Shown here: piece after piece, positions 29,480 to 39,277 of the stretch
Layout: each line of letters starts with the position of its first letter
How positions within the stretch are numbered: the first letter of the stretch is position 1
NCBI RefSeq assembly: GCF_014356525.2
Contig: NC_052508.1
Location: 65,124,917 to 65,188,916 of the forward strand
DNA: 64,000 bases
Origin: Nilaparvata lugens
Taxonomy: Eukaryota; Arthropoda; Insecta; Hemiptera; Delphacidae
Direction of reading: 5' to 3'
Notes under the pieces: generated by a model
What the model was told of the DNA's origin: nothing
Databases searched by the model: none
What the model saw: only the letters and a program-made list of their open reading frames with translations
Position numbers and translations under genes: made by a program

Positions 29480-30135
29480 TAACCTTCCGGTAGTCACACA
29501 CTACTCGATCACACGAGCAGGCGCGTGTTGTATTTTGTACAACATCAAATTTTCCAAATGTTATGTACTCTGTTTACCGTCAAAACATATTAATCAATTG
29601 TATAATTACTTTTTCCTACAGTTACGTTGAAAAGTGGCCATTGCTGCACTGATTACAGAACGCAAAGAATCACTTTTCCGCTCTAGTGCGGGAAAAATTT
29701 TTCTGCACTCCAGATTTGCAACATGGCAACGCAAAATACTTAGTAGGTTATATGGAGCAACAGTGCAGCAAAATCAAAATGAAGTTGGTAACAGTGACTG
29801 CTGTGGCTGCTATAGTGAGCAGAGGTGCAACGAAGCACAACGCGCTAATTATTATTCATTATATATTATAACCAAGGACAACGAGAACTTTAGGATTTTA
29901 GGATTAAGGTTTTTATCAATAATAAAATTACACAGAAAAACATTTGATGCATTTCAGGCAATTTTACCCATAATTACCCACTTTTCATATTCAATGGTAA
30001 CTGTAGGAAAAACTTAATGTGAAATACGTGCGCAAAGTTCCTCTGCTGCACTCAAGAAACCATTCCGTCCTCGCCTACAGCTCGGGCGTAAACGTTTCTT
30101 TCGGTGCAGCAAACTGTCACTTTGCGCACTAGTTG
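29480..30135. repeat. Dispersed repeat with terminal hairpin
   Basis: GATTACAGAACGCAAAGAAT with TTTTCCGCT near 29650, and the distal part TGCGCAAAG...CTGCTGCACTCAAGAAAC...GTTTCTTTCGGTGCAGCAAA...CTTTGCGCAC (30029-30131), both recur at 35390-36010. The distal part folds into an arm pair of about 40 bp. TTAACCTTCCGGTAGTC at 29480 might be a piggyBac-like end (TTAA plus inverted end), but no partner end is visible. Confidence 0.6.
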
Positions 30136-31594
30136 CACAAATAACTATTTCCATCTTCTTTGATTATTTTACGGCTATGAGCACTTGGATGATTATCATT
30201 TCATAAGGTGCCCAGTAAGGTACATCAAGCAAAGCCATCAATTCTGTGTTATTGGTTCGTATACAGTCTTTCCCTATCTTATGCACAGTGCAACTTAAGC
30301 ACTGTCGTGACTAAATGGCACCTAAAGACTGAACCATTGCTCGGTTGATACTGCAACTCAGTGGAGTGATGGGGGAAAAGTTCTATTGTACATTTCAAGA
30401 TTAAGTAATGATTTTTATAATAAGGGGTTACCGAGATACTTTGAAGAAAATTACTTTGAATATAGAAATTGGTCATTTTTTGTATATTGGAATATGGGCT
30501 CAAGTACACTCAACAATAAATTTTTCATTTTCTGACCGAATTTGACTTATGATGCATGATTTTAGACCGCCTTGACGAGCCGAGAAGAATAAGGTGTAGT
30601 ACGATGAAATTTGAGCATTGTGTCAAAAGTTATGAGTGTTTGAAATGTTGATCCTTGAGGTGTCCTTAAGCGCGCCTCTCCACTAGGAAATACTGAAATG
30701 AAGTGCATCTAACGGGTGATTCTCATAGATCATAATATCATGAACGTATGTCATTGTGCGAAATATTAATGTGAGGACAATGTAGTTGGTGATGATGGTT
30801 GAAGCTGAAAATTAGGTGTTTTTCACAATACAAGGAGCATTGTTGTCAGGTGTACCTGGAAATATATATGAGATAGAGCGCTCTACCTGATCTCAGATTG
30901 TAGAGCATAAAAATACGCCCAGAGAGATTTTGAATTATACATCACAATAGTCACAATCGTAAGATATTGTTGATCAAAAACTAAAATTCATCAAAATTGA
31001 TTTCTTTTCTTCAAATTACACTCATTTTTGAAAAATCATTACTCAGTTTTCATTGGAGATAAAGAGTTCCAAATGTTCTCATTTTATACAGAATCTCATA
31101 ATCTAAAAAAAAGCAAGAGCAAATTTTTCTGTCCGATTACTAGATTTGGCAGAAATAGCTGAAAACTGGAAAATGAGCTGGAAATATGAGGTTTTTGGGC
31201 CATCTTGTATCTAGCACAAGGAAATTTTGCATGAAGAAATTGGTTCTGGACTTCTCTTATGTACCCGATTAATATTTTAAAAAATCAGAACTACAATATA
31301 AATTGCATGCACCAATGTATATAGTGACTGGACTAATGAGTGACCAACCTTCTGTCTACCAACTTTGAGTCATAGTAGCTTAACCTAGATTTTGATTTGG
31401 ACTGTAGTATAAATTTGAAAAGGGACAGTTTTGGGCATAATCCTGTTGTACCTCCTCATATAACTGTAAAAATAATTGTACGACTGAAAAAATTAATAAA
31501 CTATAAATTCAATCTTTCGTTACAAATGTTCTATGCTTTTACACTCCAGAGCGAAGCTCGGTCCCCCGATATTAGTTTCTAATGAATGGCTCAC
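30136..31594. other. Transporter intron, mostly unassigned
   Basis: No exon-like segment seen. 31400-31480 (GGGACAGTTTTGGGCATAAT then CCTGTTGTACCTCC) is a decayed copy of the retroposon tail also at 32255 and 62620. Confidence 0.45.
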
Positions 31595-31859
31595 CTCTCC
31601 TATCATGAGACAAGGCAGACTGAAAATGCCGAACGTGTTCATGGCAACATAGACCATGATGAGACCTGCTATGATTTTGGTGTCACGTGTGTTGGGCAAA
31701 GGCTGAACGCCGGGCAGACTTTTGTAGTAGAGAAATGCCACCAGACAAGAGGTGGCCATAGCCGTTCCAACACCTGATATCAGACCGATCCTGCGCCTGC
31801 CATGCCTCAGAAGGCACCACGATGTGATGATCGAGACCACAATGATGATCGGACCAGGG
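31595..31859 (-). CDS. MFS sugar transporter, exon with TM8-10
   Basis: The donor GAG|GTGAGC (31594-31593) is strong. The best acceptor is GATGACAG|C at 31861-31860, which leaves one base to complete the codon from the upstream exon (AG+C, Ser) and keeps the frame. It encodes a short hydrophobic segment IIIVVSIITSWCLL, the HGRRRIG loop (the RxGRR-type signature between TM8 and TM9), then MATSCLVAFLYY, a hydrophilic loop with PNTRDTK, then KIIAGLIMVYVAMNTFGIFSLPCLMIGE (split here by eye into TM10 and the GE end). TM8 appears about 6-8 residues shorter than usual. The sequence upstream of the acceptor is MITE, not a pyrimidine tract, so the 5' end of the exon may have been altered by insertion. 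Confidence 0.8.
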
Positions 31860-31860
31860 C

Positions 31861-32030
31861 TGTCATCACCGCTATCCTTGTCTATCATTCGACAAAGCCG
31901 GTGGTACTATCCTTTTCTAGGTTCACAACAATGACAATTATGTTTAAGAAATATAATTAATTAATGCAGAGAATCGGCATCGCTATATTTCCATCTTTAT
32001 CCACTGCCATTATAACGTGGACCACACTAT
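31861..32030 (-). mobile_element. Truncated TATAGTG-family MITE abutting the exon
   Basis: It ends at the right with CACTGCCATTATAACGTGG and ACCACACTATA, a proper terminus. At the left it stops inside the internal box GCTATCCTTGTCTATCATTC, directly against the transporter exon boundary. The opposite terminus, present in other copies beyond that box, is missing. Confidence 0.7.
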
Positions 32031-32254
32031 AGCACTTTTTCATATCAGGTTAGTTTACACTACGTCTGGATTTGACGTCATCGTTCAAATGAATACTAAT
32101 CTAACGAGATATATATTGATTATATTGATGTATCGATTTGTTCAATTACATTACTCTAATAGTATCTATTTGATTCAAAATTTGCTCGTTTATCTGAGTA
32201 TTGAAGAACGTAAATTGTATTTTGAAAAGTGAGAGTGACATAACCAACTTTTTG

Positions 32255-32365
32255 ATTTGGACAGTATATAGTATAAATTGGAAATGGGACAGTTTTGGGC
32301 ATGAGCCTGTTGTGCCTTTCCTCATGTTAAGTATGTGTACACAATGTGTTAAATAAAATAAATAA

Positions 32366-32397
<32 letters not shown>

Positions 32398-32562
32398 AAA
32401 TAAATAATAATAATAAATAAATAAATAATAAATAAATAAAAATAAATAAATAAATAAATAAATAATAAATAAAAAATAATAAATAAATAAATAATAAATA
32501 AAAAATAAATAAATAAATAAATAAATAATAAATAAATAAATAAATAAATAATAAATAAATAA

Positions 32563-32594
<32 letters not shown>

Positions 32595-32627
32595 AAATAA
32601 ATAAATAAATAATAAATAAATAAATAA

Positions 32628-32658
<31 letters not shown>

Positions 32659-32723
32659 AAATAAATAAATAAATAAATAAAAAATAATAAATAAATAATA
32701 AATAAATAAATAAATAAATAAAT
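32255..32723 (+). repeat. Retroposon tail with expanded (AAATA/AAAT)n
   Basis: GGAAATGGGACAGTTTTGGG, CATGAGCCTGTTGTGCC, TTTCC forms a hairpin. It is followed after about 50 bp by some 375 bp of AAATAAAT/AAATAA repeats with no interruption. The same hairpin plus short AAAT tail is at 62620-62722. Typical of a non-LTR element whose 3' tail is a microsatellite. Confidence 0.8.
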
Positions 32724-32884
32724 TATTACCAGTAATTCTGTGAATAGTAGACCTAACGCAGTATAATCATACACAAGTACCTGATTGAAACTATAGACCT
32801 TATGAAAATACAGCAATAGACTGCGGCTTTTCCACACATCTGTGTAATCACTTGTCAGCTTATTTATGATGAATAATTCTATAG

Positions 32885-33150
32885 TCTGATTTTCACTCTA
32901 ATATTGGCGTATGAAGGAGGAGGCTCCTTTTTCCTTTTATATTATCCTTGAAATGCAAAATTTCAAAAAACCTTGTATATACGTCGAGGCTCAATTAAAA
33001 AAGGAACATACCTGTCAAATTTCATGAAAATCTATTATCGCGTTTCGCCGTAAATGCGCAGCATATAAACATATAAACATTCAAACATTTAAACATTAAG
33101 AGAAATGCCAAACCGTCGACTTGAATCTTAGACCTCACTTTGCTCGGTCA
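32885..33150 (+). repeat. RTE-like retroposon 3' tail
   Basis: Sequence from AGTCTGATTTTCACTCTAAT through AACATTCAAACATTTAAACA to AAACCGTCGACTTGAATCTT and CACTTTGCTCGGTCAAT. Copies at 38890-39260 and 46990-47290 carry expanded ACATTTAA repeats. The style (short A-C-A-T repeat then GACCTCACTTCGCTCGGTC) suits RTE-like elements; class is inference. Confidence 0.6.
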
Positions 33151-33709
33151 ATTAGCTATCTATAACCGCGTTAATAATGATATTCACCAATACTAAGTAT
33201 TTGAAGACAAATTAAGGACACACGAAGTGGAAACAGCATGCAAATATAATCAGCTTCAAACTGAACTAACTTTTCTGTGTTTGTCAAACCTTACATTTTC
33301 ATATTTTTTTCACAAAATATGTGAGTTATTTTCTTGCATTTAGATTTAAACAAAATAGGCCTACATGTTCATCGATATCGAGATGTAGTCGACAGTTACT
33401 AGCTTGGAGCGGAGGCAGAGATGTAAAATTTGAGGTTAACTTTGCTAAATAATTTCGTAGTTTTTGTCTTTGAAAGTTCAGGAGTTCTAAATCAGGACTG
33501 AAGTACCTTTTCCTTGAGTTAAAAATGGTCAAATGCAATCGAATAAATCTGAACAATTAATTATAATAATACCAAGAACAAATCGATACATCGATAATCA
33601 ATACGGTATACATCTCCATAGATTAGTATTCATTGAACGATGACGTCAAATCCAGATGTAGCATACACTATCCTGATATGAAAAAGAGCTCACTGGTATG
33701 AAGTAGTTA

Positions 33710-34612
33710 TGGGTATCGAAAGACAAAACATCGACGTTTTTTAAATATCGATAAGTGAAAAACATTGAACAGTAAACATTGATGTATCAGCCTACGTTTT
33801 CATGGATGATACTACGCAGACTATTATGCTTAGAGTGACTCAGACTCAGATAGTGAAAATAGATTTCCTTTTTTATGTACATGTAATAGAAAGGAACAGA
33901 GCTATTGAAGAGTATACAGCATAACAATAAAGAAAAATTAGAAAGGAAGAGAGTAGACGATAAAAGAAAGAAAGTTAGAATAAAGAAAGTTGACAATAAA
34001 GAAATATTATTGATTGGCAGCAGCCAAACTGAAAGTTTATGAATTTTTTGTAGATAATCAGACTTTACTTTCAGCAACGGAGGTTGATATTTAATCAAAT
34101 TTAAAAAAGAAAATCCAATATATAAATGATAAAATATATAAAATAGAAAATCCAATATACTAAAATATTTTTTGATATATTTGAATATTTGCTTAATATA
34201 AAGCCAATTGAGACAGCATTATTTTGTCCAAATTTTGTGAAGAAAATAAAGTTGAACTGATAATTTTTTTTTTCATTTAATGAATTATAAGATTTATCAA
34301 ATAATTGAATTTAAATAAAATAATGGATAAATACTCAAAAGACATGTCAGAAAAGATGGATGAATTAAGTTTTATTGGTATTAATATAAATTATGTGTAA
34401 ATGATATAATGTAAAGTATACGATACTTTACACATTGGTAGATAATCCTTTTAAAAAAAATAAAAAAAACTTAAATTAAAAAATTAGAAATAGGTTTTAC
34501 ATCTTAGTTGGGAAAAACATTGGATGACCAATGTCTAGGTAAAACCATCGATAAGTGAGAAACATCGATCAGTAAACATCGATGTCTTAAAACATCGATT
34601 TATTGATACCCA
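33710..34612. mobile_element. Possible TIR element with ATCGAT boxes
   Basis: The left end TGGGTATCGAAAGACAAAAC and the right end (inverse) TGGGTATCAATAAATCGATG are followed on both sides by CATCGATGTTT and CACTTATCGAT boxes. No clear 8-bp duplication. About 0.9 kb, AT-rich, noncoding; the minus-strand open frame at 33787-34155 has no motif. Confidence 0.5.
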
Positions 34613-34995
34613 ATATTAGGAGCCAGGATATCAGGAGCCAGGATATCAAGATACCCAGTATGAAGGAGGAGCAGTGATTATCTGTTTTTCTATAGTGTGA
34701 ATTGTTTCATCTAGAACCCACAAAATCAAGGTTTTGTAGATCGAAAATCTTTAACAATACAATCAAAACCAATGGTACGAATTATCCCTATGTCCTACAC
34801 AGACATTCCAATACCCGAAAACCACTCTTTTGAACTCAGGGGACCTTGGAACGTATAGAAATTTAGAAATTGGGGTAGGCCTACCTTATTTTTTTTTGGA
34901 AAGCAATACTTTCCTTAGCTATGGTAATAGGGCAAGGAAAAATAGCAGTTCGGTGAAGTGGTATTTGGAGTGTGAAGCCAAGTTATACCTCTGTT
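34613..34995. repeat. Short tandem plus dispersed repeat end
   Basis: GGAGCCAGGATATCA is present twice (34611-34645). 34830-34940 repeats the end of the 17096-17400 family, including GGAAAGCAATACTTTCC. Otherwise nothing. Confidence 0.6.
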
Positions 34996-34997
34996 AG

Positions 34998-36315
34998 TCT
35001 CTAATAATTAATTATTATTAAACGAAAATTCCAATTGAATGCTGTAAATCACCCCGAAGACTTCTGCTACTGCAAATATTGACAATAGGGTGAACAGCCA
35101 GATGAAAATTTGATGAGTGCTACTATACAAAAATTATTTGTCAGCAAATAGTTTTTGTATAGTAGCGCTCATTAAATTTCCATCTATAGTGAGGTGCACG
35201 CTATAATGGCAGTATAGGAAGATAAGAGAAAAGGGTTGCCAGATCTCAGCCTTGCCACCCAAACAGCTGACACTGGTATATCTGATGAATTCAACTGTTC
35301 ATTATTGTTGAAAATATTTTTTATTTGTCAAGAAAATATATTTTTTTTCCTACAGGTACCTTGTAAAGTGTGGACCATTCCTGTACTGATTACAGAACGC
35401 AAAGAATCACTTTTCCGCTTTAGTGCACAAAGTATTACTTTGAGTACTCTTAATACTTTGCTTATTATCTTGCAGCCATCCCAATCAGCTGTTGACATTG
35501 TTGGCATGTATTTTGAATGCGAATCTGTTCTATCTATATTTTTTCTGATTTTCAAATAAATAAAAATGAGAACTCATTAAATCATACATTTTGAATATTA
35601 TTCATTATTCATTATTTCAAATAATATTTTTTCATTCATAAATTGATTGGTTGAAAAATTATTTAGAAATTAAGATTGACTCAGAATTATTCAAATTTTC
35701 AAATTAATTTAATTTTTATTTTGAATAAATTATCGATTATTTTCAATTGGATTATGAAGTTAAAAAATAAATTAAAGTAGTTATTAATAACAAAATTATA
35801 CAGACAAACATATGATGGATTTCAGCCATCATTTCACCCATAATCAACCACTTCTCATATTCAATGGTAACTGTAGGAAAAATTTAATGTGAAATACTTG
35901 CGCAAAGCTTCTCTGCTGCACTCAAGAAACCATTCCGCCCTCGCCTATGGCTCGGGCGTAAACGTTTCTTTCGGTGCAGCAAACTGTCACTTTGCGCACT
36001 AGTTGCACAAATAACTATTTGAAGATGTAATAATAAATTTTCATGACTGAGATTTAACATTTTGTCAATTAAATTTATCAGTCAGTTAAATTTTATATTG
36101 TTGATAAACGATGTGGCAACAACGCAAAGCGTGAACGAGACGGCGACATCTGCTTTGTTGAATGATAGCAACACCATTACAAATCACATACTGCCATTAT
36201 ATCGTGGACCTCACTATAGCTGTTTACCCCGTTGTCAATATTTGCAGTAGCAGAAGTCTTCAGGGAGATTTACAGCATTTAATTGGGATTTCCGTTTAAT
36301 AATAATTATTCATTA
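34998..36315. mobile_element. Palindromic MITE interrupted by a second MITE
   Basis: 34998-35096 (AATTATTATTAAACG, GAATGCTGTAAATCACC, GAAGACTTCTGCTACTGCAA, ATATTGACAAT) is the inverse of 36221-36315. Between them sits the MITE 35187-36216. 35114-35170 is an additional hairpin with 26-bp arms and a 4-nt loop. Confidence 0.7.
35187..36216. mobile_element. TATAGTG-family MITE, complete, 1.03 kb
   Basis: Left end TAGTGAGGTGCACGCTATAA plus TGGCAGT; right end (inverse) TAGTGAGGTCCACGATATAA plus TGGCAGT. Flanked by TA on both sides, so a TA target duplication as in Tc1/mariner-type elements is likely. It contains the 29480-30135 type repeat. No transposase frame. Confidence 0.75.
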
Positions 36316-36398
36316 ATTAGCACTTGAAACTACCAACGTAATAAATGCAACTTCCAGCTTATTTCCATCTGTTTCTAATAAATCTTTTAAAATCTTAC

Positions 36399-36649
36399 CT
36401 TGGTGTATTACTAGCACTAGCTATCAACGTAACCCCATAGAAAATGGCCACATATGACCCCGTCAGAATCTGTAGCAGACAAAATGTCAATAGAATGAAG
36501 AACGGTTTGAAGACCTGAGGCCGCGTCATGATGTGCCACCATCTTGGAACCGGGGCGCATGTGACGTCACGTGTCTCCTGTTTCAGTGCTTCCTCTTTGT
36601 CCCTCTCTGTCTTCGAATGACCAATGAGCATGTGCAATTCGTGGTTGAC
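36399..36649 (-). CDS. MFS sugar transporter, exon with loop 6-7 and TM7
   Basis: The exon opens in phase 0 after a good acceptor (TTTTTCGACAG|GTC, 36650) and closes at the strong donor AAG|GTAAGA (36398) in phase 2. It encodes VNHELHMLIGHSKTERDKEE, the charged central cytoplasmic loop, then PVPRWWHIMTRPQVFKPF and TM7 FILLTFCLLQILTGSYVAIFYGVTLIAS. In the family this TM carries the QQxSG/QxLTG-type substrate-site motif (here LQILTG). The open frame starting at a TTG codon is only part of the exon. The N-terminal exons (TM1-6) were not found in the window and probably lie to the right beyond it or in unrecognised short exons. Together the three exons give about 272 residues of an expected 450-520. 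Confidence 0.85.
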
Positions 36650-36750
36650 CTGTCGAAAAACAAATTAAAAATCAGCAATTCAAAGACAATTTCTTAGACT
36701 TCTTATTTAAAATTAAAAATCATCCATATCATTGTGGTAGGGTGGTAGTC

Positions 36751-37156
36751 TGTAGTGAGGTCCACGTTATAATGGCAGTAGAGAAAGATCTTCTGTCTTG
36801 TCAATGCTTTCTATAGACGGTAGCAGATAAAGGCACATAATACAAACATAGCATTATACAATTATTGAAGTTTTCTCTGATACAGGTTTATAAATGTCAT
36901 ATTAATTGTTCATTCTCGTTTAAAATAATCAATATTATATATTTTTAAACAGGAAATTATATTTTTCAATTATTTCATAATGCATTTTCATGATTAGGAT
37001 GAAATATTTTATTAATGAATTATCAATTCTACATTGTTAAAAGACAACAGATCTAAGCGAGAAAGAGATAGCGCTATCCACATTGTTGAATGATAGACAA
37101 GGATAGCAATACCATTGCTAATCAAACACTGCCATTATAAATTGGAGCTCGCTATA
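36751..37156 (+). mobile_element. TATAGTG-family MITE in transporter 5' intron
   Basis: Ends TGTAGTGAGGTCCACG plus TTATAATGGCAGT and AACACTGCCATTATAAATTG plus GAGCTCGCTATA. About 405 bp; interior boxes GATAGCGCTATCC and AATGATAGACAAGGATAGC are as in the other copies. Confidence 0.75.
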
Positions 37157-38127
37157 GAGTGAACATTACTGTCCAAATCTCGCCAAGTCATCAAATAAAA
37201 AGTCAATCTATTTATGTATTTATTTACTGAATCATTGTAGATACACAAAACCCAATCCAATTGGGAAAGGAGGTGGACTAACTGGCACAGCCCAAAACAG
37301 CTAACTGTATATGCTATATATAAATACTTTTTTGGAGGATCATTGTGATTTAGAGTAATTATTTCTTAATTACTTTCATGATGATTCCATACCTCGATCA
37401 TTTTGATCTCTCTACTCCCACTGATTAATCTCGATTGAGCAATAGGGATTAGAGATGGGAAGTTCGAATCACTTTACTGATTTGGACTATTTACTGATTT
37501 GGGCACTACATTTGATGTTCAATAATATACTAAACGTAAAATACAAATACGAAATTGAAGTTTGCAGGATGAAATAAAATTCAGATTCAAATTCTGTTGC
37601 TTCCAAAGTGTTAGTGCCGGTTGCACAACAGCCGGTTGAATTTTAATTGTAAAAGAAATATTTAGTTTAATTTACAGGAATTCTGTATAATTCAAATTGG
37701 CGGGTTTCAAAGATTACAATACATCAAAATAAAAATGAATCAACAACTATTTTAGTTGTAGACTGAAGACTGTTCTTTTATTCTGAATTATCAGTTATTT
37801 TTTGACTGAATTTTCAGTTTATCAGGTACAATGATAATTATTAGCCTATTCAACTTGTGGAAGACTCATTTATTTAAGAGAGAAAGCAATAGGAATGCCA
37901 TATATACACACATTAGAGCATGAGTTTATGAATGCAGAATGAACGAATGATTGAAAAATTCTGAGGTGTAGTGGTAGTCTCGCTCGAATTCGTGCTGTAT
38001 CTATGAGACCATGAGACAGCGCATGAAAGAGCGGATGAGGTGAGCATTGTACGACGATTGAATTCAAAGCGCATGCGCCGTTGCTGTTTGCTGGGTCGCT
38101 CTACAGTGTCAAGTATCGATCTCCTTA
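37157..38127. other. Intron/intergenic; R1 fragment
   Basis: 37328-37400 (TTTTTTGGAGGATCATTGTG and on) is R1 inverted. 37449 AGAGATGGGAAGTTCGAATC may be a hAT-like end, with CACATCTCTA near 38357 as a possible partner, but no matching 8-bp duplication is seen. Nothing else recognised. Confidence 0.4.
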
Positions 38128-39230
38128 CATTGCATCGGTCTCCTTCTTTACTCCTTCATTGCCGCGACCCGTTCAATTGACTATCAGCTTTCCTATAGAC
38201 AAGCCAAAAAAAAAGTTTACCCCAGTTGTTGGGTAAAAGCAAAGACTTTTACCCCAGTTGATGAACGGGTCTTTTGAATAAGTGTGATCCGGATCACTCA
38301 TTCCGTCCTACTGTTCCCGGATCACTGTTCTATTTGAATGGGTCATGACCAAACGACACATCTCTATGAGGGAATTCTTGCTTTTGACCTACAAGAAGTC
38401 AAAGTCGTTGTATTTGTATGTTCTACAAATACTTTAGAAAGAATTGATCAATCAGCTTCAAATTTTGAACATGTATTCTTCGAACCTTTCTTAAGGTCAA
38501 ATTCGTTGGACAACAAAATTAACTCACTCCTTCGTCCTTTTTCAGGATATAATAAAAGTGAATAAGAAACAAAATGTTTTGATTTATCATTATTGGTCAG
38601 CTGGAATTAATTGCATGCAATTACAACAGTTTTTCCATTCATTCTATAATAACATCAGCACAGTTGATTCACAATAATTAACAAATTGTAAGTGAAATTT
38701 GAAATTGTTCATGGCTGTTATAAGTTCTTTGCATCCTATTATTTAATAGTGCATAAAAATTGCATTCAATGAGGCATGTAATTTTATAGTCTACTCAGCT
38801 GTTGAATTTTTACCAAGTTACATTGAGATATTGAATTGCATGCGTCATAGCATGCAATTATAATCACTCAACTGCTGATTTATGATGAATAATTCTATAG
38901 TCTGATTTTACTCTAATATTGACGTATGAAGGAGGCTCCTTTTTCCTTTTTATTATCCTTGAGATGCAAAATTTCCAAGAACCTTGTATATACGTCGACG
39001 CACAATTCAAAAAGGAACATACCAGTCAAACATTTAAACATTCAAACATTTAAACATTTAAACATTTAAACATTTAAACATTTAAACATTTAAACATTTA
39101 AACATTTAAACATTTAAACATTTAAACATTTAAACATTTAAACATTTAAACATTTAAACATTAAACATTAAACATTTAAACATTCAAACATTCAAACATT
39201 CAAACATGAAGAGAAATGCCAAACCGTCGA
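38128..39230. repeat. Segment X, first copy
   Basis: Starts CATTGCATCGGTCTCC and contains TTACCCCAGTTG, GTGATCCGGATCACT and AAGAAGTCAAAGTCGTTGTA. It ends in a retroposon tail with an (ACATTTAA)n expansion at 39030-39206. A second copy starts at 46248. Part of it (38390-38560) is also found inverted near 59290-59440. Confidence 0.85.
39030..39206. repeat. (ACATTTAA)n microsatellite
   Basis: About 20 copies of an 8-bp unit with ACATTCAA variants, expanded from the tail of an RTE-like retroposon. Compare 47147-47290, where variants and deletions differ. Confidence 0.95.
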
Positions 39231-39277
39231 CTTGAATCTTAGACCTCACTTCGCTCGGTCAAATATATATAAACATA

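Larger units (their letters stand above)
32035..33686. mobile_element. Composite element with about 130-bp inverted ends
   Basis: 32035-32165 (CTTTTTCATATCAGG, GGATTTGACGTCATCGTTCA, TGATGTATCGATTTGTTC) is the inverse of 33560-33686. No target duplication found. It contains a retroposon tail with an expanded microsatellite (32255-32723) and another tail at 32885-33150. 33150-33560 holds nothing recognised. Confidence 0.6.

Noticed and set aside
29634..30017. 127-aa ORF in the 29480-30135 repeat
   Set aside because: The related repeat at 35360-36010 does not keep the frame, and the composition is not convincing.
32349..32837. 162-aa Tyr/Leu/Ile-rich frame
   Set aside because: Translation of the (AAAT)n tail on the minus strand, no real protein features.
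37449..38366. hAT element with TAGAGATG...CATCTCTA ends
   Set aside because: The flanks ATAGGGAT and TGAGGGAA do not match and the inner ends differ, so boundaries are not supported.
39030..39206. CRISPR-like or regularly spaced array
   Set aside because: Units are 8 bp with no spacers; a microsatellite in eukaryotic DNA. The 103-bp and 166-bp arrays also have no unique spacers.
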